DNA of 64,000 nt from Sphingobium sufflavum (GTDB lineage: Bacteria > Pseudomonadota > Alphaproteobacteria > Sphingomonadales > Sphingomonadaceae), in the NCBI RefSeq assembly GCF_021403115.1, contig NZ_JAJSSH010000016.1:1-64000 (forward strand), given 5' to 3'. The notes under the pieces are model-generated. The model was not told the origin of the DNA. It saw only the letters and a program-made list of their open reading frames with translations, and did not search any database. Positions within the stretch are counted from its first letter, which is position 1. Each line of letters starts with the position of its first letter. Below, in pieces: positions 44,342 through 52,499 of the stretch. A program made the position numbers and the translations under genes.

Positions 44342-45681
44342 TCTGTCGTACGCCCAAACTTGAAGGTGGAGAAACCAAGCCGCGTCCAGATGCTGCTGGA
44401 TTGCGTGTTCGGCGTCGTGGCCATGGCGCCGAGGGTCGGCACGCCGAGCAGGGCGAGATCCTCTGCGCCCCGGACGCGGCGGTTGACCAGTTCCACGATC
44501 AGCGACGTCAGGATGCCGATGACGAAGCCCAGGATGAGGGAGCCGGCGATAATGAGGGGCTTGTTGGGGAAGACCGGGTCTTCCGGCGCAATCGCGCTGC
44601 CCAGCAGGGTGAGGCCGGATTCGTTGGATTCCGACTGCTGCGACAGTTCGGCGGCGCGGGATGCCGTCTGCTTGAACTGGGCCTGGAGGACGGTCACGTC
44701 GGTCGCGAGCCGCTGTGCCTCCGCCACCTTGCCGCGCTGTTCCAGAACCTTGACGGTCTGGGCGGACAGCATGCCGCTGATCGAGGGGCCGCTGGCTGCG
44801 GGCCGGGATGCGGCGCGGGCGGCGGCCAGTTCACGGCCCACCGAGGCGGCGACCGCCGAACGCTGTTGCCGCAGGTTGACGAGGTCGGGATGGTTCGGGC
44901 CGAGCGTCTGGGACAGCGAGCCGATCTGCGCGTCGATCTGCGCCAGCACGGCGGACGAGGGCGACGATGCCGCAGGCGCGGCGGCCACGGCGGACGCGGG
45001 GGCAGGGGCCGACGACGCCAGGGCGCGCAGCTTGGCCATTTCGGTGTCGGTCGTCTCGTCCTGGAGGACGATGCCATTGGCCTTTTCAAAGGCGCTCTTG
45101 CGCTGTTCGGCGCTGGCGAGCTGGGACCGCAGCTTGTTGGTCTGATTGCGGAACCACTGGGCGTTGCGGCCCGCGCTTTCACGCCGGAACGCGATGCTCT
45201 GGTCCAGATAGGACTGGCGAATGACATCCGCCACGCGCCGCGCCGTTTCCGGCGAGGAAGAGGCGTAGCTGATTTCGAGGATGTTGCTGCCCTCGATCAG
45301 CGTGGCATTGGTGTTGAGGATGACCTGCTGCGCCAGCCAGCGCCGGAAATCGACGCTCTCGTCGCCGGTCCGCTCCGCATAGGCCTGCACCAGTTGCGGG
45401 GTGCTGGTCCAGCCCAGCGAGTCCACCACCTTGCCCGCGACGCGATAGTCGCGGATCAGTTCGATCTGCGTCTTCACATAGGCGCGGACGAAGGGGGAGG
45501 CGATGATCTCGCCCGACACGGGATCGGGCTTGACGATGTCGAGGATCAGCCGTGTCTTGGCCTCATAGCGAGGCGAGACGATCTTGACGAACAGCAAGGC
45601 TCCCGCCAGGCACGCCAATGTGGCGACCAGGGTGATGGCACGACGTGCCCACAGGATCCTGAAAAACTGAATGAAGCTCAT
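44338..45681 (-). CDS. Polysaccharide copolymerase/chain-length determinant (Wzz-type, GelC-like)
   Basis: 447 aa. An N-terminal membrane helix (ITLVATLACLAGALLFV, about 16-33) is followed by a periplasmic Wzz domain (SPRYEAKTRLILDI) and long coiled coils (about 190-370). A second helix near 388-412 (PLIIAGSLILGFVIGILTSLI) ends in a short cytoplasmic tail. This is the PCP-2 family, which sets EPS chain length together with the Wzy polymerase and the export protein. The ATPase part is a separate gene, coupled by a four-base overlap, as in sphingan loci. It lies 14 bp after the export-protein gene. Confidence 0.92.
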   Translation of the reverse strand: MSFIQFFRILWARRAITLVATLACLAGALLFVKIVSPRYEAKTRLILDIVKPDPVSGEIIASPFVRAYVKTQIELIRDYRVAGKVVDSLGWTSTPQLVQAYAERTGDESVDFRRWLAQQVILNTNATLIEGSNILEISYASSSPETARRVADVIRQSYLDQSIAFRRESAGRNAQWFRNQTNKLRSQLASAEQRKSAFEKANGIVLQDETTDTEMAKLRALASSAPAPASAVAAAPAASSPSSAVLAQIDAQIGSLSQTLGPNHPDLVNLRQQRSAVAASVGRELAAARAASRPAASGPSISGMLSAQTVKVLEQRGKVAEAQRLATDVTVLQAQFKQTASRAAELSQQSESNESGLTLLGSAIAPEDPVFPNKPLIIAGSLILGFVIGILTSLIVELVNRRVRGAEDLALLGVPTLGAMATTPNTQSSSIWTRLGFSTFKFGRTTE

Positions 45682-45695
45682 TGCTGCGCCATCCC

Positions 45696-46502
45696 TTAGA
45701 AGAAGCGTTCGCCAACGACGACGACGTCGTCGGCCTGGATGGCGGCCAGTGGCTTGAGGCCACGCAGTTCCTTGCCATCACGATAGACCTTGATCCGGCC
45801 GTTGGAGCCGAGGCTGGTCAAGCCACCACCACGGGCCAGAGCCTTCAGCACGGTCATGCCCTTGCCCAGCGGATAGACGCCGGGGGCGTTGACCTGTCCC
45901 TGGATGGAGAAGGTTTCGGCCTGCGGCACGAACAGCTTGTCGCCGGGGTTGACCACGGGATCCTGTGCAGGGCCGCCGGTCGCCGATCCTTCAAAGCTGA
46001 GCGGGATGCGCTCGCCGCTGGCGCGGACCAGCTCAAGGTTGTCCGATCCGGTCGGCTTGATACCGCCGACGCGGGCGATGATTTCCGACACGCGATAGGC
46101 GCGGTCGATGGACAGCAGGCCGGGCGTGCCGACCTCGCCCAGCACCGTGACATAGCGGCTGGAATAGGTGGCGACCGCGACGTTCACGATGGGATCGGCG
46201 TAATAGCCGCCCTTCTTGAGCGCGGCGCGAACATCGTCACGCAATTGGATCACGGTCTTGTTGGCGGCGGGAACGGTGCCGAGGAAGGGCAACTGGATGG
46301 TGCCGTCGCTCTGCACCTGCACGCGGGGCTTGAATTCGTCGCGGCCCAGCACCGTCACCTCGACAAGGTCGCCGGTGCCGAGGACATAGCCCTCGCTCAT
46401 CGACACCGCGGGGGCGGGCGGCTGGCCCTGTGCGGCGGCCAGCGTGGGATGCATCATGGCCGCCATGACGGACAGGATGCAAAACAGGATGCGTCTTACC
46501 AT
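45696..46502 (-). CDS. Polysaccharide export protein (Wza/GelD-like)
   Basis: 268 aa from ATG 46502; a longer in-frame extension has no ribosome site. The signal peptide MVRRILFCILSVMAAMMHPTLAAAQ has no lipobox cysteine, unlike E. coli Wza. The Poly_export domain (YVLGTGDLVEVTVLGRDEF) is followed by two SLBB-type domains (VTVLGEVGTPGLLSI and FSIQGQVNAPGVYPLG). The family forms the periplasm-to-outer-membrane exit conduit for EPS. Without a Wza C-terminal helix or lipid anchor, the barrel gene just upstream may supply the outer-membrane pore. Confidence 0.92.
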   Translation of the reverse strand: MVRRILFCILSVMAAMMHPTLAAAQGQPPAPAVSMSEGYVLGTGDLVEVTVLGRDEFKPRVQVQSDGTIQLPFLGTVPAANKTVIQLRDDVRAALKKGGYYADPIVNVAVATYSSRYVTVLGEVGTPGLLSIDRAYRVSEIIARVGGIKPTGSDNLELVRASGERIPLSFEGSATGGPAQDPVVNPGDKLFVPQAETFSIQGQVNAPGVYPLGKGMTVLKALARGGGLTSLGSNGRIKVYRDGKELRGLKPLAAIQADDVVVVGERFF

Positions 46503-46533
46503 TGCATTTGCCCCTTTCACTGGACGGCCGGTG

Positions 46534-47751
46534 CTAGAAACTAAAGTCCGTGCGAAGCCCAAAGCGCGTGTTCCTGTAATTGAAAAAACTGTCATTTGCA
46601 TCTCTTCGTTCGTGCCCGGCCTCCAGCGTGAACTGAAGTCTGCGGTTCAATTCGAACTGAAGCGCGGAAAAGAGCAATTCATTGGTGTCATTCGTCAGGA
46701 CCGGCCCCAAGGAAGGCAAAACGCCGTAGAAGTCGCGGTTCTGACGAGTATAACCCAATTTTAGGTTAAGGCGGCTGCTGAGCGCATAATCGCCATCGAC
46801 CGCATAATGCCGCGCCGCATGATAAAGCGCGTTGACGGCGAGGGGGGAGGTCACTTCCTTCGACGTGCTGGCATGCAGTTGCAGGCGGCTGCTGATCGTG
46901 GCGACGACATCCGCCGACCAGTTTATATTGTCGAACTGGGCGACGCCCGCGCGGCGGGGGGACAGGTCGACCTTGGTGATTTCCACCGTGCCGCGCAGTC
47001 GTGACCCGATATTGCGGGTGAAGCGCGCGCCATAGGCGGTGACGTCATAACCGTCCCGTCCGCCTGTCACCAGCGTTTGGTTGGGAAAACGCGTGATCCG
47101 CTTCTGGGCGAAGACCAGCAGTTCACCGACCGACGGATGGACATAGCCGATGCCGCCCAGATAGGTCGTGATCTCATGATTGTTGAGGCGGCGGACGGAC
47201 TGCGTGTTGCTGGCGCTCTTATAGTCCGCGCTGACCGTCGGGCGCAGGCCGATGTCCTTGCCGCAGGCGATCGTCACGCCGCCGCCCCGGATGGTTTCGG
47301 TGTTGCGGACGCTGTCCGTTCCCGTGGCGTTGATGATGCCGATTTCGCCCAGATCGCTCTGGCGGCGGGAATAATTGGCCGAGAATTTGGGGTCGCAGAC
47401 GGGCAGGTTCAGGGCGACCTCACCCTCCGCCGCGATCCGTTCGCGGTTGAGCTGCGTGTTGCGGCGATAGAAGGTATAGCCGACCTCGCCCGCGAGAGAC
47501 GCCTTGTGCGGTCCCAGCGGAACGGACAGGTCGAAATTCAGGCTGGGCGCCACCCGCTCATCCGCCTGGACCAGTCCGCGCGCGGCGGCGTTGGCTTCGC
47601 TGGCGCGGGCGGCATTGCTGTCATGGCGGACATCGACGCTGGCCTTGATGTCGATCCTGCGTCCATCCGTGCCGCCTTGCGCCATGGCGGGCGCCGCGAC
47701 CAACAGCATGGACCCCATAACGCCCGCGGTACAATCTCTACGAAAGTTCAA
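46534..47751 (-). CDS. Outer-membrane beta-barrel protein (GelF-like)
   Basis: 405 aa from TTG 47751, chosen because GGAG lies 7 nt upstream and because it gives a proper signal peptide with charged n-region (NFRRD...MLLVAAPAMAQ). The ATG at 47718 would leave a weak signal. The mature part alternates amphipathic strands throughout (VDVRHDSNAA, GEVGYTFYRRNTQL, LNLKLGYTRQNRDFYG, FTLEAGHERRD) and ends in an aromatic (RTDFSF), typical of outer-membrane barrels of the BBP2 kind. It is placed immediately before the export-protein and copolymerase genes, so it is the probable EPS secretion pore component. Confidence 0.83.
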   Translation of the reverse strand: MNFRRDCTAGVMGSMLLVAAPAMAQGGTDGRRIDIKASVDVRHDSNAARASEANAAARGLVQADERVAPSLNFDLSVPLGPHKASLAGEVGYTFYRRNTQLNRERIAAEGEVALNLPVCDPKFSANYSRRQSDLGEIGIINATGTDSVRNTETIRGGGVTIACGKDIGLRPTVSADYKSASNTQSVRRLNNHEITTYLGGIGYVHPSVGELLVFAQKRITRFPNQTLVTGGRDGYDVTAYGARFTRNIGSRLRGTVEITKVDLSPRRAGVAQFDNINWSADVVATISSRLQLHASTSKEVTSPLAVNALYHAARHYAVDGDYALSSRLNLKLGYTRQNRDFYGVLPSLGPVLTNDTNELLFSALQFELNRRLQFTLEAGHERRDANDSFFNYRNTRFGLRTDFSF

Positions 47752-47833
47752 GCGTAAGCTCCATCCAATGTGTCGCAGCGCGTTATACCGCTTCCTCCAA
47801 AATTCCGAAGGTTTTTGTCCATGATCCTGCCGA

Positions 47834-49060
47834 CTAGCGGGAATTTGTTGTAATTCTGCGTATTGTGCCGAGCATATTCTTAAGGCTTTCGGTAAAGGCG
47901 GCGGTCCGCGACGCTTCGCCGACGCACAATTGCTTCATGCGGGGCACGGGTTGCGCTGTCAGCCTGCACGCCATCAGCCGTGCCGCCACCAGCCGCTTGC
48001 GCCGCGCCTGCGACGGCTGCATCAGGTCGATCTCGGCAATGTTCAGCGGCTGGGCCTCGACCACCGCCTTCGACATGGCGTCGTTCAGGAAGGCGGAGCC
48101 GCGATCCGTGCGGGTCATGATGAGGCTGCGGCCCGCCTGCTCCTCGAACTGGGGATAGCCGCTCTCGCCGCCATACCAGGCGTCGGCGCAGGCGATGTCC
48201 GCCACGCCGCCCACCGCATCGGGGCAGATCTTGCACCGGAACTGCACTTCCTTCGACAGGTGGCCGCCCCAGCTATGTTCATATTGCATCGTGCCCTGGC
48301 GACCGTCCGCCGTGTCCGCGATGGTCAGGCCCGGCCAGCCATTGCCGCGATAGCGAAAGGCGGTAACCTCGTCCGGTTGCAGGCCCATGGAGCGGATGAT
48401 GCGATCCGCGCCCGCATGGCTGGGCAGGCCGCCGCAGAAGAAGGACAGGGTCAGCGGCACGATGCGGTCCACGCGCGGATCGACCTTCGCCAACTGGCGC
48501 AGCGCGCTGATGTCGCACGGCTTGCCGATCAGGGCGAAGGGGCGTCCTTCGTCGAGGGCCGCGTCGATCGTGGCCAGCGGGGACGAGGCGGCATAGCGCG
48601 AACCGGCGCGATCCAGAACGTCCTCTGCGGTCGTGGACCAGGCCAGTATGTTGCGCGTCGGATGATCCGGGTCGGGCGCGATGTGGAGGACTTTTTCGAC
48701 CAGCCCGGTGCGCAGCGCATGAATGGCCAGCGCGGAAATGGCCCCGCCGGACGATCCGCCATGGCGTATCGTCGGATCGGTGGCATAGCCGGTCATGCAG
48801 TCGATCCACGGCCCCCAACTGATATGGCGGTTGGCTTCGGTGGTCCAGGGCGCGACCTGCGCGCCGGGGCAGGCGGCCGCGATCCGTTTCTCATTCTGCG
48901 CGCTGACCGAAGCCACGCCCTGCGGACGGGCATAGCCCGGCGCCTCCGTGGTCATGGTCAGGGCACCGTCGCTGACCCCGGCGCAAAGCCCGCAGCCCGT
49001 GCACAACTGCCCCTTGAGGACGCGGTTGACGGTGGCGGAGCCAGTGGGCAAGGCGGTCAT
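47834..49060 (-). CDS. FrhB/FdhB-like iron-sulfur protein (coenzyme F420 hydrogenase beta-subunit family)
   Basis: 408 aa from ATG 49060, which overlaps the upstream stop by one base (TGATG). The N-terminus has a ferredoxin-like LCTGCGLCAG. Further conserved parts are RHGGSSGGAISALA, ALIGKPCDISALRQLA, FFCGGLPSH and CKICPDAVGGVADIACADAWYG, all typical of FrhB-like proteins in polysaccharide loci. Members are thought to act as flavin/FeS redox or sugar-modifying enzymes; the true reaction in EPS clusters is not established. Coupling to a pyruvyltransferase-family gene is a recurring arrangement and hints at joint modification of the EPS. Confidence 0.87.
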   Translation of the reverse strand: MTALPTGSATVNRVLKGQLCTGCGLCAGVSDGALTMTTEAPGYARPQGVASVSAQNEKRIAAACPGAQVAPWTTEANRHISWGPWIDCMTGYATDPTIRHGGSSGGAISALAIHALRTGLVEKVLHIAPDPDHPTRNILAWSTTAEDVLDRAGSRYAASSPLATIDAALDEGRPFALIGKPCDISALRQLAKVDPRVDRIVPLTLSFFCGGLPSHAGADRIIRSMGLQPDEVTAFRYRGNGWPGLTIADTADGRQGTMQYEHSWGGHLSKEVQFRCKICPDAVGGVADIACADAWYGGESGYPQFEEQAGRSLIMTRTDRGSAFLNDAMSKAVVEAQPLNIAEIDLMQPSQARRKRLVAARLMACRLTAQPVPRMKQLCVGEASRTAAFTESLKNMLGTIRRITTNSR

Positions 49061-50244
49061 CAGGCCTTGCCCTCGACAGCGGCGGCAAAGGTTTCGCGCA
49101 GGATCGTCCGATAGCCGTCCAGCAGCGTCTCGATCCGGCCGAGGCCCTCGCCGATGCTGGCCGTCATCGCCGCCAGATCCCGGTCGAGCGCGTCGGTGAC
49201 GAAGGCGACGGCCTGCTCCGTGGAACAGCCGCTGACCGGCAGCACCCAACGATAATCCAGCATCCCGAACAATCCCTCGAACTTGCGGCTGTAGGATACC
49301 GGAATGACGGGGGTTCGGGAAGAATAGGCGCCGATGCAGGCATGCATACGCCCGGCCACCAGCAAGTCCATGCCGGATATGTAGGATTTCGCCTCCGACG
49401 GGTCGGCAAAGGGTTCGACCTTGATCGCCGCGGGAAATTCCGCGGCGAGCCGGTCGGCATAGCCGGCATCGTCATCCTCCACGAGCCGGCGGCTGGTGGC
49501 GTGGGAGATCAGATGGACCTCCGTGCCGGGCCGTTGGAGCAATGTAGTGATAAGTTGCCGGGTGAAGGCGAGATAGTCGTAGGACAGGCCAAAGCGGTTG
49601 GTGCCCTGTTCGGCCTGATGGCACAGCAGGCCGGACGCATTGATGCCGATCCGAAACGGGCGGCCATCGGGGGCCTGCTTGCGGCTTTCATAAGGCAGGA
49701 CGAAGGCGACATCGACCGCCTGGGCAAGGCGCGCGCGGGGCGCCATCGCCTGCGCCACGGCAAAGGATTTGTCGTCGCGGGCGACGACGGCGGCGCTGCG
49801 CTCCATCACATAGCGGCCCAGCGCGCGGTACAGCGGTTTGGTGAAGGGGCCGACGGTCTGGGGCGCGAGCACCAGCGGTATGCGCCGCCGCAGCGCCATG
49901 AACTTTGTCAGCCACAGGAAAGCGAACCGCTTTGGCCCGTAGATGTCGGCAAAGCTGTCGCCCGCACCAATATCCAATATGCAATCCAGCCCGTCGATCA
50001 CGGCCCGATAGCCAGTGCGGCCCAGCAGCGAGCGGGTGTCGATGGCAAAGACCCGCACGTCCGGCCCCACGATGGGCGGTGTCTCGCCATCGCGCATGCT
50101 CAGCACGGTGAAGCGCGGCTCCAGCCCCATCTCCTGCGCGGTCCGGCGTGCGATTTCCATATCGGCGAGAGTCAGGGCGCCGACGCCCAGATTACCGGAA
50201 CTGACAGAATGCCATAACAAGCCGATCTCAATGGGGTGGGCCAT
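49060..50244 (-). CDS. Polysaccharide pyruvyltransferase-family protein (WcaK/CsaB type)
   Basis: 394 aa from ATG 50244, preceded by GGAG. Family landmarks are HSVSSGNLGVGALTLADME near the N-terminus, DCILDIGAGDSFADIYG, PLVLAPQTVGPF, AAVVARDDKSFAVA, then YISGMDLLVAGRMHACIGAYSSRTPVIPVSYSRKFEGLF with the conserved GRxH. Members attach pyruvate ketals (from phosphoenolpyruvate) to sugars or act as related transferases. Its TGATG overlap with the FrhB-like gene shows co-expression. Pyruvylation of the EPS would add negative charge; this is inferred. Confidence 0.87.
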   Translation of the reverse strand: MAHPIEIGLLWHSVSSGNLGVGALTLADMEIARRTAQEMGLEPRFTVLSMRDGETPPIVGPDVRVFAIDTRSLLGRTGYRAVIDGLDCILDIGAGDSFADIYGPKRFAFLWLTKFMALRRRIPLVLAPQTVGPFTKPLYRALGRYVMERSAAVVARDDKSFAVAQAMAPRARLAQAVDVAFVLPYESRKQAPDGRPFRIGINASGLLCHQAEQGTNRFGLSYDYLAFTRQLITTLLQRPGTEVHLISHATSRRLVEDDDAGYADRLAAEFPAAIKVEPFADPSEAKSYISGMDLLVAGRMHACIGAYSSRTPVIPVSYSRKFEGLFGMLDYRWVLPVSGCSTEQAVAFVTDALDRDLAAMTASIGEGLGRIETLLDGYRTILRETFAAAVEGKA

Positions 50245-50300
50245 TGTGTCTCCAGGGGCTGGCGCGTGTAAGGGAATGTAGAACGGGATCGGCGAAGCGG

Positions 50301-51143
50301 TTATTTCTTGGGCGGGTTCAGCTTCTTCGGGTCATATTTGGCGTTATACTTCACATTGCCCTGACCCAGCGTCAGTATCTCGTTGATCTTGTTGGCCACG
50401 ATCTGCGAACGGCGGGTGTTCTGGATCGTGATCGACGCCAGCTTAACCTGCTTGTCCGCCGGGATGGGGTCGATCACCGTTTCGCGCAGCCGGTTGACGC
50501 GGATCGAGTCCGCCTGCGGCGTCACGAACACCGAACCGGGGGCGAGCACGGAAATCTGCTCCGCCGCGTCCGGCGAGATGCTGAGCGCGTCGAACGCGCC
50601 GATGCTGCGGCGGAAGGGGATGCCGCGCGCCTTCAGCAGCGCCTCGATCTCCTCCAGCGTCTCGATCGGCTCCATCGCCTTGACCAGCGGCGGGTTGACG
50701 CCGTCGATGATGAGCTGGTCCGCGACGAAAACGCTGTGCTGGGCATAGCTGGCGGGATGGTCGATGATGAACTGCTCCACCTCTTCCCGGCCGGGCGCGG
50801 GCGACTGTTCACGCAGTTTCTGCGTCAGCGCGTCGACCAGCGCCATCTGGCTGGCCTTTTTCTGCAACATCGCGGTGCTGGGCAACTGGTCCAGCTTTTG
50901 CGCGACGGCGGCCTGCGAAATCAGGTTGCGGGCGATGATGGACTGCAATGCAACATTCTGGAGATTGTCCGATGCGCCGACCCCGTCGGAGAGCGCGTCC
51001 ATCTCCTGCCGCAACTCGGCAAAGGTGATTTCCTGCCCGTTGACGGTGGCCACCACCTGACCGGTGGGAGCGGCGGCATTTTTCTTGTCACATCCTGTAA
51101 CGAGGAGCGCGGCGGCCAAGGTAAGGGGCAAATAATATTTCAT
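50301..51143 (-). CDS. EpsD-family peptidyl-prolyl cis-trans isomerase lipoprotein
   Basis: 280 aa. The signal MKYYLPLTLAAALLVTGC has a lipobox cysteine at 18, so it is a periplasmic lipoprotein. The SurA-like N-terminal helical part (VNGQEITFAELRQEMDAL, AARNLISQAAVAQKLD-like stretch) is followed by a parvulin-type region. EpsD proteins occur in EPS/exosortase loci and probably assist folding of the outer-membrane export proteins. A lysine-rich, proline-rich end (DPKKLNPPKK) is present. It lies at the head of the minus-strand EPS operon, about 57 bp before the pyruvyltransferase-family gene. Confidence 0.87.
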   Translation of the reverse strand: MKYYLPLTLAAALLVTGCDKKNAAAPTGQVVATVNGQEITFAELRQEMDALSDGVGASDNLQNVALQSIIARNLISQAAVAQKLDQLPSTAMLQKKASQMALVDALTQKLREQSPAPGREEVEQFIIDHPASYAQHSVFVADQLIIDGVNPPLVKAMEPIETLEEIEALLKARGIPFRRSIGAFDALSISPDAAEQISVLAPGSVFVTPQADSIRVNRLRETVIDPIPADKQVKLASITIQNTRRSQIVANKINEILTLGQGNVKYNAKYDPKKLNPPKK

Positions 51144-51278
51144 ACTGGTGGTCGCCTTGCCGTTCCGTTTGAGCTTTTCGACTCATGCGCTTCGCTATAG
51201 TCGTGACATCGACGTAGGGCAAAGTGCTTAATCCCCGATGTATAGCGGCCCGTGCCGGTGTCTTTTTAGGATTTTTCC

Positions 51279-52301
51279 GTGCAAGAAAACAGTTCGACAA
51301 CACAGGCGCTTCCCAAAATTTGCCTCGCGGCATCCGGTGGCGGGCATGTTCGCCAGATATTGGACCTGGAACCCTTCTGGACCGCCTATCCGCATTTTTT
51401 CGTGACGGAGGATACGGCGCTGGGCCGCTCCATCGCGCAGAAGGACGTGGTCGATTTCGTCGACCATGTGGCGCTGGGTCAGGCCCGTCTGGGCGCGCCT
51501 TTCCGCATGGCTTTTGCTGCGCTGCGCAATTGCTGGCAGTCGCTGCGCATCGTGTTGCGACACCGGCCGGACATCGTCATCACCACCGGCGCCGGCGCGA
51601 TGATCTTCACCGTGCTGTGGGCGCGGCTGCTGGGCGCGCATATTGTCCTGATCGACAGCTTCGCCCGGTTCGACAAGCCGTCCGCCTTTGCCCGGATCGC
51701 CGGGCCGTTCGCCCATGTCCGCGTGGCGCAGTCGGCGGCGTCGGGCGCGGTGTGGCAGACGCCGCATGTCTTCGACCCCTTCCGCATCCTCGACACGCCG
51801 CGCCCGGCGAAGGAGCCGTTGCTGTTCGCCACGGTCGGCGCGACGCTGAAGTTCGACCGGCTGGTCGGGCTGGTCGACAATGCTGTGAAGGCCGGATTGG
51901 TGCCGGAACGGGTAATCGTCCAGGTGGGCGAGGGTGGGCGGCAGCCGGACGGGCTGGAGTGCCATGAGACCTTGCCGTTCGAGGAGGTGAAGGCGATCCT
52001 CGACAAGGCCGACATCGTCGTCTGCCATGGCGGGACCGGATCGCTCATCACCGCCCTGCGCGCGGGATGCCGGGTGATCGCGGTGCCGCGCCGGTTCGAC
52101 CGTGGCGAGCATTATGACGACCACCAGAGCGAGATTACGGAGGCTTTCTCCGGCCGGGGGTTGCTGGCCATCGCGGATACGGACGAAGAATTCGCCGCCG
52201 CGCTGGCGATGGTGCGGGGCCGCGAGCCGCGCTGCGCCACCACCGATCCGCAGGCGCTGATCGCCTTTCTGCGCGAACAGATCGGCTCCGGCGTTCGCTA
52301 G
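51279..52301 (+). CDS. GelK-like glucuronosyltransferase (fused Alg14-Alg13 architecture)
   Basis: 340 aa from GTG 51279 with TAGGA upstream. The N-terminal half is Alg14-like: CLAASGGGHVRQILDLEPF, DIVITTGAGAMIF. The C-terminal half is Alg13-like: LLFATVGATLKFDRLV, DIVVCHGGTGSLITALRAG and VIAVPRRFDRGEHYDDHQ, a GT-B donor-site pattern. Sphingan GelK/SpsK enzymes, which transfer glucuronate from UDP-GlcA to the glucosyl-PP-lipid, have this type of sequence, and ugd at the left edge would supply the donor. A related sugar is possible. Its TAG stop (52299-52301) is the first triplet of repeat copy C. It runs divergently from the EpsD operon. Confidence 0.83.
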   Translation: MQENSSTTQALPKICLAASGGGHVRQILDLEPFWTAYPHFFVTEDTALGRSIAQKDVVDFVDHVALGQARLGAPFRMAFAALRNCWQSLRIVLRHRPDIVITTGAGAMIFTVLWARLLGAHIVLIDSFARFDKPSAFARIAGPFAHVRVAQSAASGAVWQTPHVFDPFRILDTPRPAKEPLLFATVGATLKFDRLVGLVDNAVKAGLVPERVIVQVGEGGRQPDGLECHETLPFEEVKAILDKADIVVCHGGTGSLITALRAGCRVIAVPRRFDRGEHYDDHQSEITEAFSGRGLLAIADTDEEFAAALAMVRGREPRCATTDPQALIAFLREQIGSGVR

Positions 52302-52447
52302 AGAGTGACCATTTTTCCTTGAATCAGCCTTGCGAGCGCCGCAAGCCGAAGGCGGGCAAAGCCCAACCAAACCACTGCGGCGCTCATGGATTGCTTTGCT
52401 GCGCTCGCAATGACGAGGTGGGGCAATCTCATGCCATCACAGTCTGA
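52299..52447 (+). repeat. Intergenic inverted-terminus repeat, copy C
   Basis: It starts TAGAGAGTGACCATTTTTCC and ends near CATCACAGTCTGA. The interior CTTGCGAGCGCCGCAAG and GCTGCGCTCGCAATGACGAG is palindromic and matches copies A and E. The first three bases are the stop codon of the GelK-like gene. Length is about 149 bp. Confidence 0.8.
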
Positions 52448-52499
52448 CGAGTGGCTGGCGGGAGGGGTGGTTCCATCCCTCCTGCCACCCCGGCCCGGT

